Positions 1 through 9,975 of a stretch of 64,000 nt of DNA are shown here, in pieces. Made by a program: the position numbers and the translations under genes. Position 1 is the first letter of the stretch. Every line of letters begins with the position of its first letter. Below the pieces are notes generated by a model. The model was not told where the DNA came from. It made no database searches and was given only the letters and a program-made list of their open reading frames with translations. The stretch lies in the NCBI RefSeq assembly GCF_011077955.1, contig NZ_JAALBX010000016.1, positions 22,857-86,856 on the forward strand, written 5' to 3'. This DNA comes from Citrobacter freundii (lineage in GTDB: Bacteria; Pseudomonadota; Gammaproteobacteria; Enterobacterales; Enterobacteriaceae).

Positions 1-890
1 CGGAACTGGCTCAGTCTTATGTGGATCGTTACCCGCACGTGCATCTGCTGCACCAGCGCAATGGTGGTGTATCCGCGGCGCGCAATACCGGCATGGAAGT
101 AGCCAGGGGCGAGTACATCGCGTACGTTGACGGCGATGATATTGCCTATCCGGAAATGTATGAAACGCTGATGACAATGGCGTTGAAGGACAATCTGGAT
201 GTTGCGCAGTGCAATGCTGATTGGTGTAATGCCGAGACGGGCGATACCTGGGCGTCTATTCCTACCGATCGAATTCGTTCTACCGACGTGATGACCGGGC
301 CAGACTGGTTACGAAAAGCGTTAGCCAGTCGCAGTTGGCGACACGTTGTCTGGATGGGCGTTTACCGTCATCAAACCATCCGCGATGCAGGACTGACCTT
401 CCTGTCCGGTCTGCACCACCAGGATATTATCTGGACGACGGAGTTTATGTTTAATGCGCAACGTGCACGTTATACAGAGGTCCCGCTGTATAAATACTTC
501 CTGCATGGCGCCTCCGTCAGTCGTGTGCCGCGCACCGGCCTGAAAAATCTCGCCTATCAACGTCACTACATCAAAATTATCCGTCTGCTGGATAAGATGA
601 ATCACGACTACGCTGGACGTATTCCAATTTATCCTGAGTTCAAACAACAGGTGATTTACGAAGCGCTACGCGTTTGTCATTGCATTCGTAAAGAGCCGGA
701 CGAAAAAATCCGCCAGCGCATGATTGCTGAAGTATTCGTGTCGGGTATGTTCAAACGTATGGTGAGCAATATCTGCAGCGTTAAGTTGGGTTATCAGGTG
801 CTGTTGTGGGCCATCCGTTTTAATCAGTGGCGCGATAAATCACTCACGCCGCGCCGTCTGGCCCATTTAACGCTGGAAAGTAAAGACTGA
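1..890 (+). CDS. waaH: WaaH (YibD) family glycosyltransferase, 5' end cut by window
   Basis: Partial gene: the reading frame is open from the first bases (ELAQSYVDRYPHVHLL), so the start and about 50 N-terminal residues lie outside the window. It is a GT-A fold family 2 glycosyltransferase. The RNGGVSAARNTG segment and the DGDD metal-binding motif are typical of nucleotide-sugar binding. The E. coli homologue WaaH adds glucuronic acid to the LPS inner-core heptose under phosphate starvation; I recognise it by overall sequence and by position next to yibQ. It is convergent with yibQ, whose stop codon begins at the next base. There is no sign of decay. The exact sugar donor cannot be read from the sequence. 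Confidence 0.85.
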   Translation, partial: ELAQSYVDRYPHVHLLHQRNGGVSAARNTGMEVARGEYIAYVDGDDIAYPEMYETLMTMALKDNLDVAQCNADWCNAETGDTWASIPTDRIRSTDVMTGPDWLRKALASRSWRHVVWMGVYRHQTIRDAGLTFLSGLHHQDIIWTTEFMFNAQRARYTEVPLYKYFLHGASVSRVPRTGLKNLAYQRHYIKIIRLLDKMNHDYAGRIPIYPEFKQQVIYEALRVCHCIRKEPDEKIRQRMIAEVFVSGMFKRMVSNICSVKLGYQVLLWAIRFNQWRDKSLTPRRLAHLTLESKD

Positions 891-1823
891 TTATTTCCAG
901 CCCTGCCACTGCAGCTTTATATACTGCACCAGCGTGCTTTGGGTGATGCTTTCATCAAGCACGCTGAAGAAGCGGCTGGCGTAAACCGGCTCTAATGGCT
1001 GTTTCGGTTTGCATAATTTCACTCCGCGGAAAGGATTACGCGGCGCGTCAGGCGTACCGTTTTTCGGCGGTGCGAGGTTTGGTCTGGACGTATCCACCTG
1101 GGGTTCATTGAGCAGGCTGCTTGGGCGAACTAACGTAATGTCCGCAGGCAGGTTATAAACCATCTGCTGCAATACGCGCACGGTAGACGGATGGGGATGA
1201 CCGATGGCGATAGCCGAGCCGTTACGCCGTGCCAGCGCGACGGCGCGATTAAACTGCGCGCGAATGTCCGCTTCATTTTGTGTGTCATCAAGAAACACTT
1301 TGCGCTTAATCACTTTAACGTTAGTGCCTGCCGCCGCCCGCATCGACTGGCTGTTGCCGATCGTCATGCTATCGAGAAAATAGAGGTTATAGCGGCTCAG
1401 CGCCTGCATCACCTTTTGCATACCGAAAAGGTTTGAAGTCATCGCGCTGCCCATATGGTTGTTCAGCCCGACCGCATTCGGTACGTTGCTGACCGACTCG
1501 CGAATAATCCGCTCAATCTCTTCGCTGCTCATTTCAGGGCGTAGCGTGTCTTTTTCCAGCGGTTGTTTGCTGAGAGGCGCCATCGGAAGATGGATCAGGA
1601 CTTCATGGCCGCTGTTATGGGCTTTAGTCGCCATTTCCCGCGCATGGGGCGCATTGGGGAGAACAGCGATTGAGATAGCAGGCGGTAGGGCGATTATTTG
1701 GTTTTCTGTTTGGGGCCGGTACCCAAAATCATCAATGACTATCGCCAGTTTGCCCGCTGTCGCCGGGGTGATTACCGCAATGGCTGCGGCGAGTGAAAAC
1801 ATGATTTGTCGAAATTGAAGCAA
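891..1823 (-). CDS. yibQ: YibQ, divergent polysaccharide deacetylase family protein
   Basis: 310-residue exported protein. The N-terminus is a signal peptide (hydrophobic FSLAAAIAVITPATA, cleavage near residue 23). The mature part begins with KLAIVIDDFGYRP, the hallmark of the divergent polysaccharide deacetylase family, an NodB-like barrel; later conserved pieces are EVLIHLPMAP, NNHMGSAMT and AIGHPHPST, which supply potential metal-binding Asp/His residues. The E. coli homologue has no firmly established substrate; the fold and its position downstream of envC suggest an envelope role. The gene follows envC with 3 bases between them, so the two are probably cotranscribed, with gpmI first. It ends at the base next to the waaH stop. 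Confidence 0.85.
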   Translation of the reverse strand: MLQFRQIMFSLAAAIAVITPATAGKLAIVIDDFGYRPQTENQIIALPPAISIAVLPNAPHAREMATKAHNSGHEVLIHLPMAPLSKQPLEKDTLRPEMSSEEIERIIRESVSNVPNAVGLNNHMGSAMTSNLFGMQKVMQALSRYNLYFLDSMTIGNSQSMRAAAGTNVKVIKRKVFLDDTQNEADIRAQFNRAVALARRNGSAIAIGHPHPSTVRVLQQMVYNLPADITLVRPSSLLNEPQVDTSRPNLAPPKNGTPDAPRNPFRGVKLCKPKQPLEPVYASRFFSVLDESITQSTLVQYIKLQWQGWK

Positions 1824-1826
1824 AAC

Positions 1827-3107
1827 TTATCTTCCCAACCACGGTTGTGGGTTAACGGCTTGTCCTTGCCGACGAATTTCGAAATACAGTGAAGGCCGGC
1901 CCTGACCGCCGCTATTCCCTACCAGCGCGATAGGCTGACCGGCGCGAACCTGTGTGCCTACGCTGACTAACGCACTCTGATTGTAACCGTACAGGCTCAT
2001 GTCGCCTTTACCGTGTTCTACCACAACGACAAGGCCGTAGCCCTGGAGCCAGTCGGCGAGAATGACACGGCCATCGGCAATGGCTTTAACTTCGGTGCCT
2101 TCCGACGCGCCAATCACAATCCCTTTCCAACGTAGTTCACCCTGGAGCTGTTCGCCATAGCGATGCAGTAATGAGCCACGCACTGGCCAGTACGCTTGCC
2201 CACGCGGTGACCCGAGCCCGCCGGTTCGCGACATCAGCGACTGTTCGCTTTCGGTCGGCTTATAGGTGGTGCCTTTACGGCTGGCTTCTTGTTGTTTGGA
2301 GCGCACTTGCTCGGCTTCACGGGCTTCCCGCTCAGCACGCGCTTTTGCCGCCGCTTCCGCACGGGCGATGCTGTTACGCAGGCGAGATTCGTTCTGGCGC
2401 ATCTCGCTAAGCTGGTTTTGACCCTGCTGAATGGAAGACTCCAGTCCGCTGAGGGTTTTTTTACGCTCGTTGCGGGCTTGTTCCAGCTTGGCCTGTTGAG
2501 CCTGTTGTTCATACAACAAGGTCTGCTGCTCGCTCTGCTTCTCTTCGAGTTCGGCTTTTTGCGAGGCCACTTCTTCGCGAGTCTGGCGCAATTGCGCGAT
2601 AGTTTCCTGACGTGCCTGGTTCAGATAGCCGAAATAGGCCTGCAACCGCTGGCCGCGCTGGCTTTCTTCACCGCTGAGAATGAGCTGAATGCCGGAGTGC
2701 TGACCCTGACGAAATGAAGCATCAAGTTGAGCGGCAAGATTGCGCTCCTGCGAGGCTTTCTGTTTTTCCAGTTTTGCGATAGAGGCGTTCATCGCGCTGA
2801 TTTGGCGATTAAGATCCGCCAGGCTGCTTTGCGTTTCACGCAGTTTGCGCGAGGCATCGGCAATGGCCTGTTCCTGTTCTTTTAGCTGGGCAAGAAGGGA
2901 CGCACGTTGTTGCTGTTGCTGGCGTACCGCGCGCTCTTTAGCGGCGATATCCTGTTGAATAGATTTAAGCTGATCGCGCTCATCCGCAGCTGCGGAAAAC
3001 GGGTGTAACAATACGCCAGCGCTAAAAACGCTGGCGTATAGAAGAGGCATTAAAGAAAACCGCTGTGGTTTAATGCCTCGTATTGAAAAGCTCGCCTTTC
3101 CCCTCAT
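1827..3107 (-). CDS. envC: EnvC, murein hydrolase activator with LytM domain
   Basis: 426 residues (E. coli about 419). EnvC activates the amidases AmiA and AmiB at the division septum and is recruited by FtsEX. Visible parts: an N-terminal export signal ending near AAADERDQ, a long coiled coil (about residues 45-285, very rich in Gln, Glu, Arg and Ala), and a C-terminal M23/LytM domain (about 305-426). The LytM domain is degenerate. LYFEIR stands where active peptidases have LHFEIR, and MSLYGYNQ replaces the usual LYAHL, so the zinc ligands are missing. This fits an activator rather than an enzyme. It lies between gpmI and yibQ on the same strand, 9 bases after the gpmI stop. Confidence 0.95.
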   Translation of the reverse strand: MRGKASFSIRGIKPQRFSLMPLLYASVFSAGVLLHPFSAAADERDQLKSIQQDIAAKERAVRQQQQQRASLLAQLKEQEQAIADASRKLRETQSSLADLNRQISAMNASIAKLEKQKASQERNLAAQLDASFRQGQHSGIQLILSGEESQRGQRLQAYFGYLNQARQETIAQLRQTREEVASQKAELEEKQSEQQTLLYEQQAQQAKLEQARNERKKTLSGLESSIQQGQNQLSEMRQNESRLRNSIARAEAAAKARAEREAREAEQVRSKQQEASRKGTTYKPTESEQSLMSRTGGLGSPRGQAYWPVRGSLLHRYGEQLQGELRWKGIVIGASEGTEVKAIADGRVILADWLQGYGLVVVVEHGKGDMSLYGYNQSALVSVGTQVRAGQPIALVGNSGGQGRPSLYFEIRRQGQAVNPQPWLGR

Positions 3108-3116
3108 GGGGAAGGA

Positions 3117-4664
3117 TTATTCCACGATGAACAGCGGCTTACCAGTCATCTCTTGCGGGATTTCCATGCCCATCAGGGACAGCATGGTCGGTGCGATATC
3201 GGACAATTTCCCGCCTTCAACCGCTTTGACGTGTTTTTCACCCACATAAATCAGCGGTACCGGCAGGTTGGTGTGCGCGGTATGTGCCTGGCCTGTGGCC
3301 GGATCGCGCATCTGCTCGGCGTTGCCGTGGTCAGCAGTAATCAGCATCTGGCCGCCCACAGACTCAATAACTTCAGTCACTTGCGCGATGCAATTATCCA
3401 GCGCTTCTACGGCTTTTACCGCCGCGTCGAATACGCCGGTGTGACCGACCATGTCGCCGTTCGGATAGTTACAGATAATGGCGTCGTATTGACCGCTGCG
3501 GATAGCGGCAATCAATTTTTCGGTTAATTCTGCAGAACTCATTTCCGGTTGCAGGTCATAAGTCGCCACTTTCGGAGAATTGATTAGGATCCTGTCTTCT
3601 CCTGCGAAGGACTCTTCCACGCCGCCGTTAAAGAAGAACGTCACGTGCGCGTATTTTTCGGTTTCGGAAATACGCAGTTGAGTTTTGTCGTTTTTCGCCA
3701 TCCATTCGCCGAAAGTATTCAATAAAGAACTCGGCGGATACGCGCAGGCGGTTTCGATGTTGGCAGCATACTCGGTCAGCATGACGAAGTTGGAGAACTT
3801 CACCACTTTCTTACGGGCAAAGCCGTCGAAATCAGTATTCACAAATGCGCGGGTGATTTGACGGGCGCGGTCAGCACGGAAGTTCATGAAAATCAGCGCA
3901 TCGCCGTCTTCCATCGCGGCTTCAGGTTGGCCTTCAGCGCGGATGACGGTCGGTTTCACAAACTCATCGTTTTCACCACGCGCGTATGCAGCTTCCAGAC
4001 CGGCTACCGCGCTGTCTGCCTGATACTCGCCGTGGGCCTGGGTCATCAGATCGTAAGCCAGTTCTACGCGGTCCCAACGGTTGTCACGGTCCATGGCGTA
4101 ATAACGGCCGATGATCGTAGCGACACGGCCTTTGCCCAGTGCGGCGAAGGTTTCTTCAAAACGTTTCAGACTGGATTCAGCGCTGCGCGGCGGCGTATCG
4201 CGGCCATCAAGGAAAGCGTGCAGATAGATTTTTTCAGCGCCGCGTTCGGCCGCCAGTTCCACCATCGCCAGGATATGGTCTTCGTGGCTGTGAACACCAC
4301 CAGCAGAGAGCAGGCCCATGATGTGCACGGCTTTGCCAGAAGCCACTGCGGTATCCACCGCGCGGGTCAGCACTGGGTTGGAGAAGAAAGTACGTTCTTT
4401 AATTTCAACGTCAAGACGAGTCAAATCTTGATACACGATGCGGCCTGCACCCAGGTTAACGTGGCCTACTTCAGAGTTGCCCATCTGGCGATCCGGCAAA
4501 CCCACTTCCAGACCTGACGCGTCGATAAGCGTATGCGGGCGTTTTGCCCACAAACTGTCCATCACCGGCGTTTTTGCGCTGAAAATAGCGTTATCCTGCT
4601 GATCTTCACGGTAGCCGTAGCCATCCAGAATCATCAGTACCATAGGTTTTTTAGAAACCGACAT
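3117..4664 (-). CDS. gpmI: 2,3-bisphosphoglycerate-independent phosphoglycerate mutase
   Basis: 515-residue cytosolic glycolytic enzyme that interconverts 3- and 2-phosphoglycerate using two manganese ions. It has the alkaline-phosphatase fold: ILDGYGYRE at the N-terminus (metal-ligand Asp14), catalytic Ser64 in [11 protein letters not shown], and the C-terminal metal motifs [12 protein letters not shown] and [11 protein letters not shown] chose the ATG at 4664 ([10 protein letters not shown]), which has an AGG-type ribosome site at good spacing and gives a length close to the E. coli protein (514). An in-frame ATG 21 bases upstream (4685) has no convincing site. First gene of gpmI-envC-yibQ, divergent from yibN. 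Confidence 0.97.
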   Translation of the reverse strand: MSVSKKPMVLMILDGYGYREDQQDNAIFSAKTPVMDSLWAKRPHTLIDASGLEVGLPDRQMGNSEVGHVNLGAGRIVYQDLTRLDVEIKERTFFSNPVLTRAVDTAVASGKAVHIMGLLSAGGVHSHEDHILAMVELAAERGAEKIYLHAFLDGRDTPPRSAESSLKRFEETFAALGKGRVATIIGRYYAMDRDNRWDRVELAYDLMTQAHGEYQADSAVAGLEAAYARGENDEFVKPTVIRAEGQPEAAMEDGDALIFMNFRADRARQITRAFVNTDFDGFARKKVVKFSNFVMLTEYAANIETACAYPPSSLLNTFGEWMAKNDKTQLRISETEKYAHVTFFFNGGVEESFAGEDRILINSPKVATYDLQPEMSSAELTEKLIAAIRSGQYDAIICNYPNGDMVGHTGVFDAAVKAVEALDNCIAQVTEVIESVGGQMLITADHGNAEQMRDPATGQAHTAHTNLPVPLIYVGEKHVKAVEGGKLSDIAPTMLSLMGMEIPQEMTGKPLFIVE

Positions 4665-4909
4665 TGCGATAACCTCATTGCTCAAAGATAAAAAATTTGC
4701 GTAATTTTACTACAACTTATTAGCGCGAATAGCCGCAGAAGATCAAAAAAAGCGGGGCGGATAGCTGCGCTTTTAGGCGCTTTGCGTCATTTTTTCTGTA
4801 ATAGCCCGCAGAATATGCATTACCTTTCTCCCGCTGGCTGTAATTGACACAACGCGAAGGTATACTCCTCTCCTGGTTTTTTTCACTCAGTCGGGAGCTT
4901 TTACCCCCC

Positions 4910-5341
4910 ATGCAAGAAATTATGCAATTCGTTAGCCGTCACCCCATACTTAGTATCGCCTGGGTGGCGTTACTGGGTGCGGTACTCTTTACCACATTCA
5001 AAAGCCTTACTTCTAAAGTGAAGGTTATCTCGCGTGGTGAAGCGACGCGTCTTATCAATAAAGAAGACGCGGTGGTTGTGGATATTCGTCAGCGCGACGA
5101 TTACCGTAAAGGCCATATCGCCACTGCCCTGAACGTTCTGCCCAATGAAATCAAAGCCAATAACACGGGCGAGCTGGATAAGCATAAAGCGCAGCCGATT
5201 ATTGTGGTTGATGGCAACGGCATGACCGCTCATGAATCCGCTAACGCGCTGATGAAAGCCGGTTTTGAGCGTGTTTTTGTGCTGAAAGATGGTGTAGCAG
5301 GCTGGAGTGGTGAAAACCTTCCACTGGTGCGCGGAAAATAA
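4910..5341 (+). CDS. yibN: YibN, membrane-anchored rhodanese-like protein
   Basis: 143 residues. An N-terminal membrane segment (about residues 12-28, [18 protein letters not shown]) is followed by a rhodanese domain (about 38-140) with [16 protein letters not shown] and the closing [16 protein letters not shown]. The active-site loop reads [12 protein letters not shown] and contains no cysteine, so sulfur transfer by the usual persulfide mechanism is not expected; the E. coli copy does carry a Cys nearby. The start at 4910 (MQEIMQFV) follows a GGGAG ribosome site and matches the family length; the longer upstream frame is unsupported. It leads the yibN-grxC-secB-gpsA-cysE gene string, which suggests an accessory role in envelope protein biogenesis (inference). 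Confidence 0.92.
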   Translation: MQEIMQFVSRHPILSIAWVALLGAVLFTTFKSLTSKVKVISRGEATRLINKEDAVVVDIRQRDDYRKGHIATALNVLPNEIKANNTGELDKHKAQPIIVVDGNGMTAHESANALMKAGFERVFVLKDGVAGWSGENLPLVRGK

Positions 5342-5360
5342 CTCACGCTAAGGTATCGCC

Positions 5361-5612
5361 ATGGCTAATATCGAAATCTATACCAAAGTAACCTGTCCTT
5401 ACTGCCACCGCGCGAAAGCATTGCTGGAGAGTAAAGGCGTTACGTTTGAAGAGTTACCCATTGACGGGAACGCTGCCAAACGGGAAGAAATGATTAAGCG
5501 TAGTGGCCGCACGACGGTGCCGCAGATTTTTATTGATGCACAGCACATTGGCGGTTGTGATGACTTGTATGCGCTGGATGCGCGTGGTGGACTCGATCCC
5601 CTGCTGCGCTAG
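5361..5612 (+). CDS. grxC: Glutaredoxin 3
   Basis: 83-residue glutathione-dependent dithiol oxidoreductase of the cytosol, which reduces ribonucleotide reductase and mixed disulfides. The CPYC active site is at residues 12-15, followed by the TVPQIF cis-proline segment and the GGCDDLYAL glutathione-binding segment, in the normal order and length for Grx3. It sits 19 bases after yibN and 50 bases before secB and is probably cotranscribed with them. Confidence 0.97.
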   Translation: MANIEIYTKVTCPYCHRAKALLESKGVTFEELPIDGNAAKREEMIKRSGRTTVPQIFIDAQHIGGCDDLYALDARGGLDPLLR

Positions 5613-5662
5613 CGCTGCTTCGCCGTAAGGCATTTTGAAGGACAACACTTAAGGGTTTACAC

Positions 5663-6130
5663 ATGTCAGAACAGAACAACACTGAAATGACCTTTCAGAT
5701 TCAACGCGTTTACACCAAGGATATCTCTTTTGAAGCACCGAATGCGCCGCATGTGTTTCAGAAAGACTGGCAGCCGGAAGTAAAACTGGACCTCGATACC
5801 GCCTCTAACCAGTTAGCAGATGACGTATATGAAGTCGTTTTACGCGTAACTGTTACTGCAACGCTTGAAAATGACACCGCGTTCCTGTGCGAAGTTCAGC
5901 AGGCGGGTATCTTCTCTGTTGGCGGTATTGAAGGCACGCAGCTGGCGCATTGCCTGGGCGCATATTGCCCGAACATCCTGTTCCCGTATGCGCGTGAATG
6001 TATCACTAGCCTGGTTTCCCGCGGTACTTTCCCACAACTGAATCTTGCGCCGGTTAATTTCGACGCGCTGTTCATGAACTATCTGCAACAGCAGTCCGGC
6101 GAAGGTGCGCAAGACCATCAGGATGCCTGA
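5663..6130 (+). CDS. secB: Export chaperone SecB
   Basis: 155 residues; a homotetrameric cytosolic chaperone that holds preproteins unfolded and delivers them to SecA. The sequence is full-length and conserved ([20 protein letters not shown] at the start; the [25 protein letters not shown] core). The acidic Gln-rich tail ends QDHQDA, typical for the family. The TGA stop overlaps the gpsA start codon (TGATG), pointing to translational coupling with gpsA. Confidence 0.98.
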   Translation: MSEQNNTEMTFQIQRVYTKDISFEAPNAPHVFQKDWQPEVKLDLDTASNQLADDVYEVVLRVTVTATLENDTAFLCEVQQAGIFSVGGIEGTQLAHCLGAYCPNILFPYARECITSLVSRGTFPQLNLAPVNFDALFMNYLQQQSGEGAQDHQDA

Positions 6131-7149
6131 TGAAAAACACTACTGCTTCAATGACAGTCATCGGTGCCGGATCTTACGGCACCGCTCTTGCCATCACTCT
6201 GGCAAGAAATGGTCACCAGGTCGTACTCTGGGGCCACGATCCCAAACATATCGCAACGTTACAGGCCGATCGCTGCAACGCGGCGTTTCTCCCGGATGTG
6301 CCTTTCCCTGATTCACTCCATCTTGAAAGCGATTTAGCCACGGCGCTGGCGGCCAGCCGCAATATTCTGGTGGTGGTGCCAAGCCATGTTTTCGGTCAGG
6401 TACTGCGTCAAATTAAACCGTTGATGCGTGCAGATGCGCGTCTTGTGTGGGCCACGAAAGGGCTGGAAGCGGACACCGGTCGTTTGTTGCAGGATGTCGC
6501 CCGGGAAGCGCTGGGCGACGATATCCCGCTGGCGGTCATTTCAGGGCCGACATTTGCTAAAGAGCTGGCGGCGGGCTTGCCGACGGCGATTTCGCTGGCG
6601 TCGACCGATGAAGCGTTTACCAACGATCTTCAGCAACTGTTGCACTGCGGCAAAAGCTTTCGCGTGTACAGCAATCCGGACTTCATCGGCGTTCAGCTTG
6701 GCGGCGCGGTAAAAAACGTTATCGCAATCGGTGCCGGGATGTCTGACGGCATCGGCTTTGGCGCTAATGCGCGCACGGCGTTAATTACACGTGGGCTTAC
6801 CGAAATGACGCGTCTTGGCGTGGCGCTGGGTGCCGACCCCACCACGTTTATGGGCATGGCGGGCCTGGGTGACTTGGTGCTGACCTGTACCGACAATCAG
6901 TCTCGTAACCGACGTTTCGGCATGATGCTGGGTCAGGGTATGGACGTGACGACGGCGCAGCAGACCATCGGACAGGTCGTAGAAGGTTATCGCAACACCA
7001 AAGAAGTGCGGGAATTAGCGGCGCGCTTTGGGGTGGAAATGCCAATAACCGAGGAAATTTATCAAGTATTGTATTGCGGAAAAAATGCACGCGAGGCAGC
7101 ATTAACGTTGCTCGGACGAGCACGCAAGGACGAGAAAAGCGGTCACTAA
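6130..7149 (+). CDS. gpsA: NAD(P)+-dependent glycerol-3-phosphate dehydrogenase
   Basis: 339 residues. It reduces dihydroxyacetone phosphate to sn-glycerol 3-phosphate, the backbone for phospholipid synthesis. The Rossmann motif [10 protein letters not shown] is at residues 12-21, followed by VVPSHVF and ATKGLE and the catalytic-lysine region [14 protein letters not shown]. Length equals the E. coli protein. Its ATG overlaps the secB stop by one base. A 74-base gap separates it from cysE; the order secB-gpsA-cysE is the usual enterobacterial one. Confidence 0.98.
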   Translation: MKNTTASMTVIGAGSYGTALAITLARNGHQVVLWGHDPKHIATLQADRCNAAFLPDVPFPDSLHLESDLATALAASRNILVVVPSHVFGQVLRQIKPLMRADARLVWATKGLEADTGRLLQDVAREALGDDIPLAVISGPTFAKELAAGLPTAISLASTDEAFTNDLQQLLHCGKSFRVYSNPDFIGVQLGGAVKNVIAIGAGMSDGIGFGANARTALITRGLTEMTRLGVALGADPTTFMGMAGLGDLVLTCTDNQSRNRRFGMMLGQGMDVTTAQQTIGQVVEGYRNTKEVRELAARFGVEMPITEEIYQVLYCGKNAREAALTLLGRARKDEKSGH

Positions 7150-7223
7150 CGGAACCTACTGTTACCTTTATCGCGCCCGGTAATCGCGTTTATCGGGCGC
7201 TGCTTGTTTTTCTGGAGAGAGCA

Positions 7224-8045
7224 ATGCCGTGTGAAGAACTGGATTTGGTATGGAATAACATAAAAGCCGAAGCGAGGGCGCTTGCCGATTGCGAGCCAAT
7301 GCTTGCCAGTTTTTACCATGCTACGTTGCTAAAACATGAAAATCTCGGCAGCGCGCTGAGCTATATGCTGGCGAACAAACTGGCGTCGCCGATTATGCCC
7401 GCGATTGCTATTCGTGAAGTGGTGGAAGAAGCCTATGCGGCAGACCCGCAGATGATTGAATCCGCCGCCTGCGATATTCAGGCGGTTCGCACTCGCGACC
7501 CGGCTGTTGATAAATACTCCACGCCGCTACTGTACCTTAAAGGCTTCCATGCGCTTCAGGCGCACCGTATCGGGCACTGGTTATGGAATCAGGGTCGCCG
7601 CGCGCTGGCGATTTTTCTGCAAAATCAGGTCTCCGTCTCCTTCCAGGTCGATATTCACCCGGCTGCCAAAATTGGTCGTGGCATTATGCTTGACCATGCC
7701 ACTGGCATCGTCATCGGTGAAACCGCCGTGGTGGAAAACGATGTGTCTATTTTGCAGTCCGTCACACTGGGCGGTACCGGTAAAACCAGCGGCGATCGAC
7801 ATCCGAAAATACGCGAAGGGGTAATGATTGGCGCAGGGGCGAAAATCCTTGGGAATATCGAAGTGGGCCGCGGCGCGAAAATTGGCGCAGGTTCCGTGGT
7901 ATTACAACCGGTTCCCCCGCACACCACCGCCGCAGGCGTACCGGCGCGGATCGTGGGCAAACCGGAAAGCGATAAGCCCGCCATGGATATGGATCAGCAT
8001 TTCAATGGCATGAAAAACGGCTTTGAGTACGGCGACGGCATTTAA
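7224..8045 (+). CDS. cysE: Serine O-acetyltransferase
   Basis: 273-residue enzyme making O-acetyl-L-serine from serine and acetyl-CoA, the first step of cysteine synthesis. An N-terminal helical domain (residues 1 to about 140) precedes the left-handed beta-helix of hexapeptide repeats ([20 protein letters not shown] onward), with catalytic His/Asp in LDHATG. The C-terminus ends in GDGI, the tail that inserts into the CysK active site in the cysteine synthase complex. The start at 7224 follows a GGAGAGAG ribosome site and gives exactly the E. coli length; the open frame extends about 50 codons upstream without support. Its last four bases overlap the end of convergent trmL. Confidence 0.97.
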   Translation: MPCEELDLVWNNIKAEARALADCEPMLASFYHATLLKHENLGSALSYMLANKLASPIMPAIAIREVVEEAYAADPQMIESAACDIQAVRTRDPAVDKYSTPLLYLKGFHALQAHRIGHWLWNQGRRALAIFLQNQVSVSFQVDIHPAAKIGRGIMLDHATGIVIGETAVVENDVSILQSVTLGGTGKTSGDRHPKIREGVMIGAGAKILGNIEVGRGAKIGAGSVVLQPVPPHTTAAGVPARIVGKPESDKPAMDMDQHFNGMKNGFEYGDGI

Positions 8046-8515
8046 CTGCGTATCAGGGCGCCTGCGTAATCCAGCTGGCGCCACGCTTCATACACCACGA
8101 CCGACACCGCGTTAGAGAGATTCATGCTGCGGCTGTCCGGCATCATCGGAATACGAATTTTTTGTTGGGCAGGCAGGCTATCAAGGATTGTCGCCGGTAA
8201 GCCGCGCGTTTCCGGGCCAAACAGCAAATAATCACCTTGTTTATAACTCACTGCGCTGTGCGCTGGCGTGCCTTTGGTGGTTAACGCAAACAGGCGTTCG
8301 GGCTTTTGCGCTTCCAGAAAGGCGTCGTAACTGGCATGGCGGGTGACGGCAGCGAATTCATGATAATCAAGCCCCGCCCGGCGCAGACGTTTATCATCCC
8401 AGGCAAACCCCATCGGCTCGATAATATGCAGTTTAAAACCAGTGTTGGCGCACAGACGAATGATGTTGCCCGTGTTTGGCGGAATTTCAGGTTCGAAAAG
8501 TACAATATTTAGCAT
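8042..8515 (-). CDS. trmL: tRNA (cytidine/uridine-2'-O-)-methyltransferase TrmL
   Basis: 157-residue SPOUT methyltransferase that 2'-O-methylates position 34 of two leucine tRNAs. It is a minimal single-domain protein with the deep trefoil knot signature: [13 protein letters not shown] near the start, [11 protein letters not shown], and the C-terminal [26 protein letters not shown]. Start at 8515 ([13 protein letters not shown]) by match to the E. coli length; the frame runs 38 codons further upstream across the junction region without a ribosome site. In E. coli the gene lies beside lldD; here its upstream neighbour is the 3' end of cpxA (see findings). Confidence 0.95.
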   Translation of the reverse strand: MLNIVLFEPEIPPNTGNIIRLCANTGFKLHIIEPMGFAWDDKRLRRAGLDYHEFAAVTRHASYDAFLEAQKPERLFALTTKGTPAHSAVSYKQGDYLLFGPETRGLPATILDSLPAQQKIRIPMMPDSRSMNLSNAVSVVVYEAWRQLDYAGALIRS

Positions 8516-8563
8516 AAGACCCCCATCAGCAAGGGGCGAAGAATAGCAGAAGTCAGTCCGGAG

Positions 8564-8597
8564 AAAAACGCGTCTCCCCGCCAGGCGAGAAGACGCG
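8564..8597 (-). terminator. Rho-independent terminator of cpxRA
   Basis: Read on the minus strand just after the cpxA stop: a 7-bp perfect stem CGCGTCT/AGACGCG with a GC-rich inner helix, followed by TTTTT. Placed correctly to end the cpxRA transcript; it occupies most of the trmL-cpxA junction. Confidence 0.75.
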
Positions 8598-8601
8598 ACT
8601 G

Positions 8602-9975
8602 TCAGGTACGGTGATACAGCGGTAGCCAAATGACCAGACGCAGACCACCGAGGGGGCTATCGTCGGCCTTGACCCAGCCGCGATGCTGCTGAATGGCGGT
8701 CTCGACAATCGCAAGCCCCAGCCCTGTACCGCCGGATTCGCGGTCACGCGCTTCATCGGTACGATAGAACGGGCGGAAAATCTGTTCTCTGTCTTCCGGA
8801 CTGACGCCTGGGCCGTCGTCGTCCACCGTCACGGTGATACCTTCTTTATCAACCGAGAAGCTCACGCAGATTTTGCTGTTCGAATAGCGCAGGGCATTGC
8901 GGACAATGTTTTCCAGCGCGCTTTCCAGCGCATTTGGGTTGCCGTACAGCAGCCACGGGCCTGGCGGGTAAGCCACTTCAAAGGATTTGCCCATCTGTTC
9001 GGCTTCAAAGGCAGCGTTATCAAGTACTTCACGCCACAATTGATTCGCTTTCATGGTTTCGCTGACCAGCGCATTTTTTTGCTGATTACGCGACATGACC
9101 AGGAGGTCGTTGATCATGCTGTCCAGGCGATGGGCTTCTGTTTCAATACGCTCCAGCTCTTTACTTTCTCCGGCGCGACGGCGTAACAAGGCGGTGCCGA
9201 GTTGCAAACGCGTTAATGGCGTACGCAACTCATGGGAGATATCAGACAATAGCCGCTGCTGCGAGGTCATCATACGTTCCAGCGCCGTCACCATTTGGTT
9301 AAAGCTGGCGCCTGCCGCCAAAAACTCCTGCGGCCCGGCTTCCAGCTCAGGATGCTGGCGTAAATTCCCCTGCGCCACTTCATCGGCGGCGTTTTTCAGC
9401 TTGCGTGCCGGTTTCGCCAGGCTCCATGCCAGCCATAACAGGAGCGGTGAGCTGACCAGCATGGTGACGATTAACAACAATAACGGGCGGTCAAAGAGCA
9501 GGTTGATAAAGTCGGATTGCGAATTGCTGGCCGGGCGAATCAGGTAAAGCTGGTAGTTGTCCTCGCCGTCATGCACAGAGAAGGGACCGACCATTTCCTG
9601 GCGTCCGTATTTTTTCTTTTGCGGATGATCGGAATTGTCAGCCTGACCGATAAAGTTACGAATGATCTGCATTTCGTTGCGTTCAGCACCGATTACGCGC
9701 CCTTCACTGGTCACGAGCACCAGTCGTTGACCGGGCGGCGCCCATTTATCAATAGCGCGAAACAGTCTTCGCCACCACATCAAATCATTGGGCGGATCGT
9801 TAGCCAGTTCAGCTTCAACGTGCTGTTCAATCATAATGCCCTGGCGCTGCTCGCTCTCCATAAGCTCGGTCATTTGTCGTGAATCGAGCTTTGGTAACAT
9901 CAACACCAGCATTAATACCAGCGCGAGGGTCAGCCAAAAAATCGCAAATATTCGCGCGGTCAGGCTACCAATCAT
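8602..9975 (-). CDS. cpxA: Envelope-stress sensor histidine kinase CpxA
   Basis: 457 residues, identical in length to E. coli CpxA. Layout: transmembrane helix 1 (about residues 8-28), periplasmic sensor domain (about 30-163), transmembrane helix 2 (about 164-186), HAMP linker (187-240), dimerisation domain with phospho-accepting His248 in [11 protein letters not shown], and an ATPase domain with the N box ([11 protein letters not shown]), DDDGPGV and [10 protein letters not shown]. CpxA senses misfolded envelope proteins and phosphorylates CpxR; it is restrained by periplasmic CpxP. Its start overlaps the cpxR stop by 4 bases, so the two are coupled. Confidence 0.97.
   Translation of the reverse strand: MIGSLTARIFAIFWLTLALVLMLVLMLPKLDSRQMTELMESEQRQGIMIEQHVEAELANDPPNDLMWWRRLFRAIDKWAPPGQRLVLVTSEGRVIGAERNEMQIIRNFIGQADNSDHPQKKKYGRQEMVGPFSVHDGEDNYQLYLIRPASNSQSDFINLLFDRPLLLLIVTMLVSSPLLLWLAWSLAKPARKLKNAADEVAQGNLRQHPELEAGPQEFLAAGASFNQMVTALERMMTSQQRLLSDISHELRTPLTRLQLGTALLRRRAGESKELERIETEAHRLDSMINDLLVMSRNQQKNALVSETMKANQLWREVLDNAAFEAEQMGKSFEVAYPPGPWLLYGNPNALESALENIVRNALRYSNSKICVSFSVDKEGITVTVDDDGPGVSPEDREQIFRPFYRTDEARDRESGGTGLGLAIVETAIQQHRGWVKADDSPLGGLRLVIWLPLYHRT

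Noticed and set aside
4720..4911. 63-codon open frame between gpmI and yibN (minus strand)
   Set aside because: No ribosome site; the region is the divergent promoter of gpmI and yibN.
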